Shown here piece by piece: positions 25,501 to 33,600 of a DNA stretch of 64,000 nt. The DNA is from Tunturibacter gelidoferens (GTDB lineage Bacteria; Acidobacteriota; Terriglobia; Terriglobales; Acidobacteriaceae): positions 2,542,001 to 2,606,000 of the forward strand of contig NZ_CP132938.1 in NCBI RefSeq assembly GCF_040358255.1, written 5' to 3'. The position numbers and the translations under genes are program-made. Each line of letters opens with the position of its first letter. Position 1 is the stretch's first letter. The notes under the pieces were generated by a model, which was not told the DNA's origin, did not search any database, and worked only from the letters and a program-made list of their open reading frames with translations.

Positions 25501-26037
25501 GAAGACTCCGGGCGCGAGTTGGACAAGTTGGAAGACGTCGCGGCCGGCGGATGGGAGATGCTCGATCTGGTTGCTGTCGACGGTTCCGCTGGTTGAGGCG
25601 GTCTCGGTTTCAAGAGCGGAGATCTGATCACCATTGACGGTGACCGAGAGAGAGGTATCGCCGAGCGCCATGGTTATGTTGATGGCGTTTGACTGCTCGG
25701 GAATGATATGCACGTCTTTGATGATTTGCTGCTTGAATCCCTTCGCGTCTGCGGTGAGGGTGAAGTGGTCCGAGGGAAGAGCGTTGAAGTTATAAACGCC
25801 GCTGTCGTTGGAGGTTGCGGTGAGTGCGCGGCCGGTGTCATTGTCGGTGAGGGTGAGGGTTGCACCTGGAATGACGGCGCCTTCGGGGTCGGCTACGGTT
25901 CCCTGGATGGACGCGCGGAATTGAGCGTGAGCGGTGACGGCGCACAGGCTGAATATGATCGCGACAACGGCCGGGCCCAGCACAGAATGCAGGAACCTCG
26001 TGAGATGAGTGGTGTTGCTGGAATGAAAGTGTTGCAT
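22504..26037 (-). CDS. Oar-like TonB-dependent outer-membrane receptor
   Basis: Large (1177 residues) outer-membrane transporter of the acidobacterial Oar/carboxypeptidase-regulatory type. A signal peptide (about 1-40, ending AVTAHAQFRA) precedes a CarboxypepD_reg-like domain (IQGTVADPEGAVIPGATLTL, about 43-125), then a plug region (SGTVDSNQIEHLPSAGRDVF, about 170-280; long glycine-rich loop GSQGGAGGTNN) and a beta-barrel with many aromatic-ended strands; the last residues VNIQARFSF end in phenylalanine, the usual outer-membrane signature. Such proteins bring oligosaccharides across the outer membrane. Upstream lie two LacI-type palindromes, downstream a 12-bp hairpin and then the GH39 pair, which may release its substrate. 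Confidence 0.9.
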   Translation of the reverse strand: MQHFHSSNTTHLTRFLHSVLGPAVVAIIFSLCAVTAHAQFRASIQGTVADPEGAVIPGATLTLTDNDTGRALTATSNDSGVYNFNALPSDHFTLTADAKGFKQQIIKDVHIIPEQSNAINITMALGDTSLSVTVNGDQISALETETASTSGTVDSNQIEHLPSAGRDVFQLVQLAPGVFGDGSQGGAGGTNNLPGTQGPGGTNASAGIFATENGPQAVSNGGQYETNGISIDGISTVSAVWGGTSVITPTEDSVGNVKIVSNTYDAENGRFSGAQIQVTSKAGTNDFHGSLFFRASRPGLNAYQKYNGPGSLTPGTASERGLLRDTQRFNQYGGSIGGPILKNRLFAFFAYETQRNSSSVTSTGWYETSAFAALAPANSISKTFLTFPGAGVSSAGLINQTCANVGLTENVNCRTIPGQGLNIGSPITTGLGTQDLTWQSTANPGVGGGLSNVADIANYTLSNPSSITESQYNGRLDSDVTKKDHIAFAIYWVPQTVTQYNGSIRAYNLFHHEQINDAFSVIWNHIFTPSFLNEARANAAGYRYNEIGSNPQAPFGLPTDSIGALGSIATTSIGSFGAPGPGDYNQWTYSYRDIATKILGNHTIKFGGELTRLYYLNNPTYSARPSYVFYNYWDFLNDAPSSESGSFNPFTGTPATNRQDTREDLWGFFAQDDWKVLPNLTLNFGLRYSYFGPFGSKENNINAVILGSGTSTFSGLSIRPSSTLYNSQKGNFGPQFGFNFSPPHFNGKFVVRGGYGLNYNQEEIAIAGNVASNPPTVVSPNFSSASPANINSSIVYGIASDPHSLFGYPPNPHTITTFNSANLPVAGGVGLVSLPHNLPTIYTQHYSLDTQFQLPYQLVATVGYQGSTTRHVIVNSNQYVTAVAQGLPLNPLVNSLQLFGNNGASNNNAFLAGLKHQMSHHVQIDAQFQWAKSMDDGSGPYYQDPYPYAPYLARGRSDYNVGKAFKIYGLWQPVFFHGSSAWMEKVLGGWSVSGIFNIHTGFPWTPVFNAPGSLYYASSGYSQLRPATYLGGAGHSTSNDAFKSGPGVGNGLNQNFPLAKTESGTAYYVPPTAPVPTGSGPLAMAALPQLPGVARNSLDGPGYKDVDGTITKAFGLPKMPILGENAQFEIRADAFNLFNNLNFQTSSISNVITSKNFGQAQAALGARTVNIQARFSF

Positions 26038-26053
26038 TATGCCTCCTGATTGG

Positions 26054-26061
26054 AAACGTTT
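26054..26061. promoter_or_regulatory. LacI-type operator site 1 (AAACGTTT)
   Basis: GGAAACGTTTGA, 17 bp before the start of the TonB receptor gene. AAACGTTT is the centre of many LacI/CcpA-family operators. Paired with the site at 26115-26124, with centres 62 bp apart, about six helical turns. Confidence 0.5.
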
Positions 26062-26114
26062 GAGGAAATCTTCGCCATGGCTGAACTCTCTTTGGAGACA
26101 GGGTGTGATTTAGG

Positions 26115-26124
26115 CAAACGTTTG
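26115..26124. promoter_or_regulatory. LacI-type operator site 2 (CAAACGTTTG)
   Basis: Perfect 10-bp palindrome CAAACGTTTG upstream of the TonB receptor promoter region, partner of site 1. A LacI-family repressor is expected to bind; none is encoded in this window. Confidence 0.5.
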
Positions 26125-26556
26125 ACCGGTAGAGACTATGCACGTCCCGACAAATGACTGTCAAGGTTGGGCTTTGAGGCTTACAGGCTCATGAAAAGAT
26201 CTGGAACCTCTTCTCGTCGATATCGGTCATAGGGCTCGGAACAGGTAGCCTGCGGCAGGGCCCAGCACATTTGACTGCTCTTCTCATGCGTCCAGGCGTG
26301 GATTCCGAATGGCAACGTTCCCTCTACGGGGCTGAACGGCGAGGGTCTTTGACCATCGGTTCGCGGTCTCAGAGATGCGTCGGTTGGAATTTGGACTTGA
26401 GAGGATTCAGTGCAAAGGATCTCTACACGCGGGTTATGCTTCTTCCGCACTAATCTCTATCGAGACAGAAGGAAGGTAACAATACAACACAGTCGCCTAA
26501 AGCGATCGTGTGCGTCGATCCTGGAGCCAGCGTTTGAGAGGCGCTGTGTTGTGTGG
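26125..26556. other. Intergenic stretch upstream of TonB receptor
   Basis: About 430 bp without a supportable gene; short frames here do not resemble proteins. Presumably holds the distal promoter of the receptor and the 3' end region of the STAS gene. Confidence 0.4.
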
Positions 26557-26913
26557 TCACTCAGGATTAGAGAAAGAGGATATAGCTTCCTGTTCCTCGG
26601 AAAACACCTCAAAGAGCGGTAAAAGGTTGCACATCTTCAAGGTTTGCGTTACTTGCTTCGATGGATTTACGAGTTTCAAGGCCCCGCCCGCCTCTTTCGT
26701 TGAACTCATGATCATCACCAGGAGTCCGATGCCGCTCGAGTCCATGCGGCTGATGCCGGTGAGATTGAAGACGAACCGGGTCGCTCCATGAGCAGTCAGA
26801 CTGTCTATTTTTTGTCGCAGGTTATTGACCGGAACGCCGAGGACGAGTGCACCGCTCAGTTCAACGGCTTCTATTCCCTCGTGGTTCCTGATGTTTATCT
26901 CAAGTGTGTTCAA
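26557..26913 (-). CDS. STAS-domain anti-sigma factor antagonist-like protein
   Basis: Small cytoplasmic STAS protein (118 residues) of the SpoIIAA/RsbV type, normally a phosphorylatable switch that frees a sigma factor or controls a stress module. The start TTG at 26913 (LNTLEINIRNHEGIEAVEL) is chosen because GAAGGAG sits 6 bases before it; an upstream ATG at 27033 would add 40 residues without domain character. The core reads LSGALVLGVPVNNLRQKIDS and FNLTGISRMDSSGIGLLVMI, with the conserved serine of the DSSG motif as likely phosphosite. No partner kinase or phosphatase gene is adjacent, so its circuit is unknown. It stands alone between the TonB gene and the Tat-enzyme cluster. Confidence 0.8.
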   Translation of the reverse strand: MNTLEINIRNHEGIEAVELSGALVLGVPVNNLRQKIDSLTAHGATRFVFNLTGISRMDSSGIGLLVMIMSSTKEAGGALKLVNPSKQVTQTLKMCNLLPLFEVFSEEQEAISSFSNPE

Positions 26914-27114
26914 TGCTGCTCCTTCATCTCGACGACCGCCCCTCTGGATTAGCCCATCGTCATTGCTTGTGTCGACTGTCAAATCCGTCGGCAGCAGAGA
27001 ACTCAGCCGCGCCAGCCAGCGGCAGGATAACATTCTCGCGCTAACAATGACATCGGACGACGAGATTCATATCGGGGCGTGACTCGGATTGCTTGTAGTG
27101 GAGATCTGGCGGGA

Positions 27115-27993
27115 TCAGCCGTGGGTTAGATATCCCATTCCGGCCAGGACGCCTCGCATGTAGGAGAAGCTGGCGATGACACCTGGCATTGGGTCGTCGG
27201 CGTGGACCTCGTATTCCAGGTCGACGAAACCTTTGTATTTGGTTTTGATAAGAGCCTCGAAGATTCCTCTCACCGGCATAATTCCGTCTCCCACGGCAAC
27301 TTGGCTTTCTTTGCTTTCGAAGTTGGTGAGGTCCTTCATGTGGACGTTGAACAGGCGTGGACCGACCTCGTGAATGGCTTGAACTACATCTGTGCCCGCA
27401 CGGACGGTGTGGCCGACGTCGATGCAGCAGCCGATGCGTGGGTCCATGTTTTTGACGGCCTTGAGGATATCGAGCGGGGAGTGCCAGAGTTTGTCTTCGG
27501 GGCCGTGATTGTGGATGGCGATGCGGATGTCGTATTCCTTGACGAATTTTTCTACGCGGGGAAGGGTGTCGGGCGCTGGGTCGCCGGCGACGATGACGGA
27601 GATTCCGGCGCGTTTGCAGTACTCGAACTTGCTGCGGATGTCAGCATCCTCGTCTTTGGCGAAGTAGATCGCTCCGGCGGCGTGGAGCTTGATGCCGGCG
27701 GCGGTGTAGTCTGCGAGTGCCTTGCTCTCCTCCGCTGGATCCATGGGAAGATGATCCTTGGTGTCCTTCACGTTGAGTTCCGTGACGTTGAGCTGCTTCA
27801 TGAAGCCGATCATCTGTGCGCGGGTGAAGTTGCGGAAGGTGTAGCTGGCCAGACCAAGTTGAATGGGAGACGGCGCTCCGGCGGCGTGCGAGGGCTGCAG
27901 CGCCAGGGAGGGAAGGGCGTTGGAGGTGATTCCTGCCGCCGCGAGGAGAGCGCCGGATTGGACGAAGCTGCGACGTGAGAGCGTATTGGTCAT
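27115..27993 (-). CDS. Tat-exported sugar phosphate isomerase/epimerase-like TIM-barrel protein
   Basis: Xylose-isomerase-like TIM-barrel enzyme, 292 residues from ATG 27993 (MTNTLSRRSFVQSGALLAAA), whose SRRSF marks a twin-arginine signal; this start gives a proper Tat peptide, whereas the longer frame to 28131 does not. Motifs: LGLASYTFRNFTRAQMIGFM, TELNVKDTKDHLP, IAIHNHGPEDKLWHSPLDIL, GCCIDVGHTVRAGTD, RLFNVHMKDLTNF and FVDLEYEVHADDP, providing glutamate, histidine and aspartate ligands for a divalent metal. It follows the Gfo/Idh/MocA gene on the same strand, and the export signals of three consecutive genes suggest joint action on sugars in the periplasm. The exact reaction is unknown. Confidence 0.85.
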   Translation of the reverse strand: MTNTLSRRSFVQSGALLAAAGITSNALPSLALQPSHAAGAPSPIQLGLASYTFRNFTRAQMIGFMKQLNVTELNVKDTKDHLPMDPAEESKALADYTAAGIKLHAAGAIYFAKDEDADIRSKFEYCKRAGISVIVAGDPAPDTLPRVEKFVKEYDIRIAIHNHGPEDKLWHSPLDILKAVKNMDPRIGCCIDVGHTVRAGTDVVQAIHEVGPRLFNVHMKDLTNFESKESQVAVGDGIMPVRGIFEALIKTKYKGFVDLEYEVHADDPMPGVIASFSYMRGVLAGMGYLTHG

Positions 27994-28112
27994 GAGTGGT
28001 GGGGGCTCGCGCTTTCCTGAAGTTCGTTGCTGAGAAGAGGTTTTGCGGACGAAGGTTGTGGTAGGTGATAGCGACGAAAGTATTTGGTTGCTGTTGCGAT
28101 GTGGACAGTATC

Positions 28113-28152
28113 GGCTTCCCACCCTTCGCAAAGGCGCGAAGGGTGGGAAGCC
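28113..28152. repeat. Perfect 17-bp hairpin between Tat-enzyme genes
   Basis: Arms GGCTTCCCACCCTTCGC and GCGAAGGGTGGGAAGCC with a 6-nt loop, between the Gfo/Idh gene end and the next gene. No T-run follows on either strand, so it is more like a dispersed palindromic repeat or an mRNA-stabilising stem than a classical terminator. Confidence 0.6.
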
Positions 28153-28180
28153 CGAGCGTCACACTCTGTTTTGAAGAAGC

Positions 28181-29500
28181 CTAGAGGTGAGGCGCCCAGC
28201 CTTTTTCGTAGTCGCGGCCCCACATCTTCATGGCTTCAGAATCATGCAGCACCTTCCCGTCGGTGTTATCGAGTTGAAGCTCGCGGTTGACCTCCCAGGC
28301 GACATTGGAGAGTTGAAGCATGGTAACGGCGACGTTTCCAATGGAGACGGGAGCGTTGAGTTTCTCACCCTTGCGAACTCCGGCGATGAAGTTCGCGAAG
28401 TGAGCGTCGGTCATGGAGTCGCGGCCGGTGAGATCGGAGGAGGATGTTTCTTTTCCAGTTGCAAACTCGCTGGTCTTGTTTCCTTTGAGATCGTAGATCT
28501 CGTATCCGTCGCGATCGACGAGCACAGAGCCAGTGGTTCCCATGATGGCCGATCCACGGTCTCGGTTGTAGTACTTCATTCCCTGGCAGCTCTTGCCCTC
28601 CCAGGTGATCATCTTATCGGCGTAGTAAAAACTGGTGACGAGAGTGTCATAGAACTGCCAGTCGTCCTTGAACTGATAGCGTCCACCGGATGAGGTCACC
28701 CGGTCGGGGAAGTCGACACCGAGTGCCCAACGGCAGACGTCGATCTCATGAGTGCCGTTGTTGAGGGTTTCGCCGGTGCCATAGGTTCGGAACCAGTGCC
28801 AATTGTAGGGTTGAATGTTGTCGGTGTAGGCACGTCGCGGCGCGGGACCCTGCCAGAGGTCCCAGTCGAGCTGCGGCGGTACGGGCGCTTCCTTGCCTGT
28901 GCCGATCGACTTTCTTACGTTGCTGTACCAGGCCTTGGCGAAGTAAGCACGGCCAATCAGGCCGTTGTGAATCTTGTCGACGATCTCAATGGTGTGGGGT
29001 GAGGAGCGCTGCTGGGTGCCCATCTGGACGAGCTTTCCGTACTTCTGCTGGGCTTGTACGAGGAGCGCGCCCTCGGCCGGGTTGTGGCTGCAGGGCTTTT
29101 CGACGTAGACGTGCTTACCTGCCTGTAAACCAGCGATGGCCATTGGGGTGTGCCAGTGGTCGGGCGCAGCGATGGTGATGGCGTCGACGTCCTTCTGTTG
29201 AAGGATGTGGCGAAAGTCTTTTTCGGCTGCAGGTGCTTCGCCCATCTCTTTTTGCGTGTCGTCGGCGAACTTCTTTAGCGTGTTGCTGTCCACGTCGCAG
29301 ACATAGGCGATACGTGCATCTTTCTTGTTCGCCTTGAGCGCGGAGAGGTGAGCATAGGCTCGGCTTCGAACACCGATGACGGCAAAGTTGAGGCGGTCGT
29401 TGGAGCCGAGGATCTGCGCGTAACTCTTTGCGGTTGATGCGACAGCGAGGCCCGCTGCTCCTACTGCTAGTGTGTCGAGAAACTCTCGTCTGGTAATCAT
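28181..29500 (-). CDS. Tat-exported Gfo/Idh/MocA family oxidoreductase
   Basis: NAD(P)-dependent sugar oxidoreductase, 439 residues from ATG 29500 (MITRREFLDTLAVGAAGLAV), with a twin-arginine signal (TRREF) and GGGAG before it. The Rossmann part begins at LNFAVIGVRSRAYAHLSAL, continues IAYVCDVDSNTLKKFAD and has the family stretch YVEKPCSHNPAEGALLVQAQ with the EKP motif. The C-terminal substrate domain contains NWHWFRTYGTGETLNNGTHE and DVCRWALGVDFPDRV, the usual acidobacterial/planctomycete subgroup sequence. Exported Gfo/Idh proteins probably carry a tightly bound cofactor. Neighbours on both sides are exported TIM-barrel proteins; the set resembles modules proposed for oxidation and epimerisation of sugars outside the cytoplasm. 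Confidence 0.88.
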   Translation of the reverse strand: MITRREFLDTLAVGAAGLAVASTAKSYAQILGSNDRLNFAVIGVRSRAYAHLSALKANKKDARIAYVCDVDSNTLKKFADDTQKEMGEAPAAEKDFRHILQQKDVDAITIAAPDHWHTPMAIAGLQAGKHVYVEKPCSHNPAEGALLVQAQQKYGKLVQMGTQQRSSPHTIEIVDKIHNGLIGRAYFAKAWYSNVRKSIGTGKEAPVPPQLDWDLWQGPAPRRAYTDNIQPYNWHWFRTYGTGETLNNGTHEIDVCRWALGVDFPDRVTSSGGRYQFKDDWQFYDTLVTSFYYADKMITWEGKSCQGMKYYNRDRGSAIMGTTGSVLVDRDGYEIYDLKGNKTSEFATGKETSSSDLTGRDSMTDAHFANFIAGVRKGEKLNAPVSIGNVAVTMLQLSNVAWEVNRELQLDNTDGKVLHDSEAMKMWGRDYEKGWAPHL

Positions 29501-29568
29501 TGTTTTTCTCCCATGGTCTGAAACGGCACAGAATATCTTTCGAAGTGATGGCTGCCGCTCGAGACGGT

Positions 29569-30543
29569 CTAAAAGGTTCCCGAGTTCACCAGGCACTGCT
29601 TCATGCCAGCCCAGCTGATTCGCGTGGAGGCTTCCGGGGTGCCCGCTCCGCGCCAGTGCGTTTCGAGGCTGACGGCGTCGCGGTAGCCGGCTTGTTTTAG
29701 GGCACGGAACTGTGCGGTCCAGTCGACGTAACCTTTATCCACGGGCGACCAGACGATCTTTCCTGTGTCGTCCTTGACGGCGTTTTTGCAGTGGCAGTGG
29801 TGGATGCGGTTTTTGGGCAGAGCGTCCCAGCCACCGGGGAAGGCGTCGAGTTCGCCGCGCATGACGGCGTTTCCGGCGTCCCAGTTGAGGACGAAGTGCG
29901 GGGATTGAATGGCTTCGAGGGTCTTTGCTGCCTCGCGGCCGGTGGCAGTGTTGCATGCGAATTCGTTTTCGATGACTAAGAGAATGCCTTGTTGGCCGGT
30001 GATCTCAGCGGTGGCTCGAAGCTTCTCGTTGATGGCTGCACGGTAGGGAGCGACGTCATCCAGGCGCCAGAAGTCGAAGCAGCGAATCTTGTCGGTCTTG
30101 AACTGTTTTGCGAGAGAGATGGAACGAGCGAGGACTTCGTCCTGCTGCTTGTAGGCGGACTCGGCGGCGCCGTGGAGGTCTTCCTTGGAGCTGTATTGGG
30201 ACTTGGGGGCGCCGGGCCAGTCGACTTTGAAGAGTGGGCTCGCGATGTCGGTGACCTGAAGGCTGTATTTCGCGAGGATTTTCTGAGCTTCGGCAATCTC
30301 GGCGTCGGAGACGGTTTGGAGATTCTTGCCCCACATCTCGCGCAGCTCCACATAGTGCAGGCCGAAGTCGTTCGCGATGACGGAGCAGGCATGATCAAAG
30401 TCTTGCGAGATCTCGTCCGAGATGACTGCGATTTTGAAGGGGGATTGCGCCGCGGTAGGGAGGCCAAACAATGGTCGGGCTGCGGTGGCTGCAACGGCCA
30501 TTCCGGCTCCTGCTAGAAAATTTCGTCTGGAAACGCCTGGCAT
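29569..30543 (-). CDS. Tat-exported sugar phosphate isomerase/epimerase-like TIM-barrel protein (second)
   Basis: Another xylose-isomerase-like TIM barrel, 324 residues from ATG 30543 (MPGVSRRNFLAGAGMAVAAT). SRRNF marks a Tat signal and CAGGAG precedes the start. Core motifs: FKIAVISDEISQDFDHACSV, LHYVELREMWGKNL, IRCFDFWRLDDVAPY, GILLVIENEFACNTATGREA, FVLNWDAGNAVMRGE, IHHCHCKNAVKD and AVSLETHWRGAG, supplying the metal-binding acidic and histidine residues. It differs clearly from the protein at 27115-27993, so the two probably act on different intermediates. First gene of the Tat cluster on the minus strand, 69 bp upstream of the Gfo/Idh start and separated from the TonB receptor gene by a hairpin terminator. 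Confidence 0.85.
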   Translation of the reverse strand: MPGVSRRNFLAGAGMAVAATAARPLFGLPTAAQSPFKIAVISDEISQDFDHACSVIANDFGLHYVELREMWGKNLQTVSDAEIAEAQKILAKYSLQVTDIASPLFKVDWPGAPKSQYSSKEDLHGAAESAYKQQDEVLARSISLAKQFKTDKIRCFDFWRLDDVAPYRAAINEKLRATAEITGQQGILLVIENEFACNTATGREAAKTLEAIQSPHFVLNWDAGNAVMRGELDAFPGGWDALPKNRIHHCHCKNAVKDDTGKIVWSPVDKGYVDWTAQFRALKQAGYRDAVSLETHWRGAGTPEASTRISWAGMKQCLVNSGTF

Positions 30544-30602
30544 GTTTCTCCTGTTTGTTCGTGGTTGAAAGGAATCGATAGTGGTACGACGGGTTGAGTA
30601 AA

Positions 30603-30634
30603 GGCCGGTCAACTAATGGACGCGTTGACCGGCC
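30603..30634 (-). terminator. Hairpin terminator after the second TonB receptor gene
   Basis: Inverted repeat GGCCGGTCAAC / GTTGACCGGCC, 11-bp stem and 10-nt loop, 14 bp beyond the receptor stop; on the minus strand it is followed by TTTACTC. It separates the receptor from the Tat-enzyme genes. Confidence 0.7.
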
Positions 30635-30647
30635 AATAAGTTGATTC

Positions 30648-33600
30648 TCAGAACAGGAAATGCACCGACGCCTGCAGGGTGCGGCCTCCTCCGACCCCGT
30701 TTACGCTGCCCTGGCCGCTGCCGAGGGTGTTTGTGATCTGACCGAAGCTAGAAGCCGTGCAGCAGTTGTTGGTGTTGCTGAAGTTTGGATTGAAGACGAA
30801 TTGCGGGGTATTGCTCAACTGGAAGGCTTCAATGCGAGTCTCCATGGTGGCTTCTCGGAAGATATTGAAGCTCTTGAACAAGGAGAAGTTGTCCTGAATA
30901 TAACCAGGGCCGCGGAACTGATTTCTTCCGGTGTTGCCGGCGCCGACATTCTCAGGTGTGCAGGTGGTATTTGTAGGGCATCCGCTGGGGACAGAGAAGG
31001 CTGTCGGGTCGAACCAGTGCGCGTTCGCACCGACCTGATGCGTGACATGGTATGTGCCAGTGAGGTTTGCCGTCTGAGAGGTTCCGGGAGTGTTGAGGTT
31101 TGCACCGTTTGTGAGGACGCTGAAGGGAAGGCCGGAGAGGACAGAGATTATTCCGGAGATCTTCCAGCCTCCGAGAGCGACGTTCGCGAAGCCGGAGTTG
31201 AAAGTGCTATGGCCACGACCAAAGGGAAGCTCGTAGGTAAAGCTCTGCTCGAAGTTCAGGGTGCGGTCGAAGTCGAGTGGAGCGTAGTTTTTGCGAGGGT
31301 TCGCATAGAACAAGAGGCCGCCATCGTCAGGGCTGTTCGCGGGCGAGACGTTATTGCTGATGTAGCCCATTGCTTTGCCCCAGGTGAAGGCGGAGGTAAA
31401 TGCCAGGCTGTTTGAGAATCGTTTTGTCAGTTGCGCCTGAAGGGATTGGTAGTTGGAAGAGAAGGGGAGGAAGTATTGATTGGTCGCCGCAGTGCGTCCG
31501 AACAGGATATTTTCAGGATCAGACTTTGCGCCCCCGCCGTAGGTCGTCGGTTGGTTGATGTTCTGAGCGCCGGAGATATCGACGCCGTGGTTTGCGACGT
31601 ATGCGAGTTGAAGCGAGAGATTTCCACGGAATGCCTGCTGCACTGCGACGTTCCAGGATTCGGCGTATGCATTCTTGAAGGTTTTAGGGATGTAAAAATA
31701 GGCTTGATTTTTCAAGAAGCTGGTGTTCGCGGGAATGATGCCGCTGGAGGGGATAGTGACCTTTACCGGGGCGGGGAAGCCGGCCTGGAAGGTAGCTGGC
31801 GTTACCCCATCACCAAGTACTGCAGGAGTGAAGGGCGATGCTCCCGCCGGCTGATAGCTGTTGTTGGCGCGGATCGGGTAGTTATAGGCGTAGACGTTGT
31901 CCGGGAACGGCATGTAGCTGATGCCGAAGCCTCCGCGGATGACGGTATCGTCTGTCGCGCGGTAAGCGAATCCTGTACGCGGTGCGAAGTACCTGTATCG
32001 AGTCTCTAAACCGAGATTGTCCGGGTTGCCGCCGGTGCCCGCGATGACGATGTTGTTGGTCGTGGGATCGTAGTTGGAAAAACCACCGGAGTGCCTTGGC
32101 GTTGCAGGCGGATAGAACTCCCAGCGAATGCCGAGGTCGACGGTCAGCTTTGAGGTTGCCTGCCACTTGTCGCTGGCGAAGGCGAAGAACCACCATTGAC
32201 GGTAGGCCGGAAAGAAGGTGTTGAGGTCGCGTCCCGTCTGACTGGGAAGGTCGAAGAGGAAGCTGGCGATGTCGTTGGAGATGTTTGTTTTTGCCGCGAC
32301 ACAACTGGCTGGCCCGGACGGGCAGACGTTGCTTGAAGTTTGAACGTCGGAGAAGGTGAATGCACCGCGTGGGCTGAAGGTTTGATCCTGGAGCAGGTCG
32401 TCGCGGACACGGCGAAGGTCGCCACCAAATTTGATGGTGTGGTTGCGGATGACCTTAGTCCAGTTGTTAACGAAGTCGATGTTCGATTCGCCGCGAATCC
32501 ATGGGACCGAGGCTGAGTATCCGATGAGAGTTCCGGAGAAGCCGCCGTTGATGGTGAGGCCAACCTGTCCGGAGGTAAAGGGCTGTCCCGCAATGTTTAC
32601 GCCTGGGACACCCAGAGCGTCCGCGTCGTTGGAGCCGTAGTCGCTTGGCTGTGAGTTGTTTCGCAGGTGGGCAACGCCGAATCGGACTTCCGTGAAGAGG
32701 GTCGGAGAGAAGATGTGGTCGTAGTTGCCGCCAGTGCTGTAAGAGGTCTGGAGGCCGGTACCTTCAAAGCCGCCGCCAGCAGGGCCACCCAGGAAAGAGC
32801 CAAATGCGGGAGCCTGGAAGGTGTTGACACGCTGATAGCTGTATCGGCCGCTGAGGTGGTTCCGCTCGTTGATGGTCCAATCGACCTTTGTATCGAAGCT
32901 GTTTGTGCCCTTGGTGAAAGGAAGGTTGGTCGTGTAGTTGTTGGCAGGGTTGATGAGAGGCGCGCTATGGTTCAGGGTTCCATTGGTAAGGGCTGCAGCA
33001 TTCACCATCTGCAGAATCTTTAGCGAAACTGGATTGACCGCACTGATCGGTATCTGATTGTTCGCGAAAGGTGTGCGCGGTGTCGTCTTACCATCTCCAC
33101 TGGCGGGATCGAAGACCTGGCCTATCTTGGTTTGGCTTGCCGGGTCGACTGCTCCGAGGGCAGCGCTGAGATCGATGTTGCCCTGAGCGTTCGGAGTGTA
33201 ATAACGCGAATCTGGAATGGTGAGAGTGCTGCTAACGCGCTCATGATCTGAGGTTCCGAGATAGTCCGCGAAGAAGAAAAGTTTGTCTTTGATAATGGGA
33301 CCGCCGATGCTGCCGCCGTAGTAGTTGTACGACAGATGACCGAGGGGGCCACCGAAGTAGGAGCGAGCATTTACGGCGCTGTTCTGAATAAATTCGAAGG
33401 CCGAACCGTGGAAGGCGTTCGACCCAGATTTCAGGATGACGTTGGTGACGGCGCCGGTGGCGCGGCCAAGCTCTGCTTCGAAGTTATTGGTTGAGATGTC
33501 TACGGTTTGAATGGACTCCGCGGGCGGGATGATGATCTGAAGAAGTCCGGTGCGCTCATCGTCATCGATGCCTTCGATCTGGTAGAGATTGCCCATGCGT

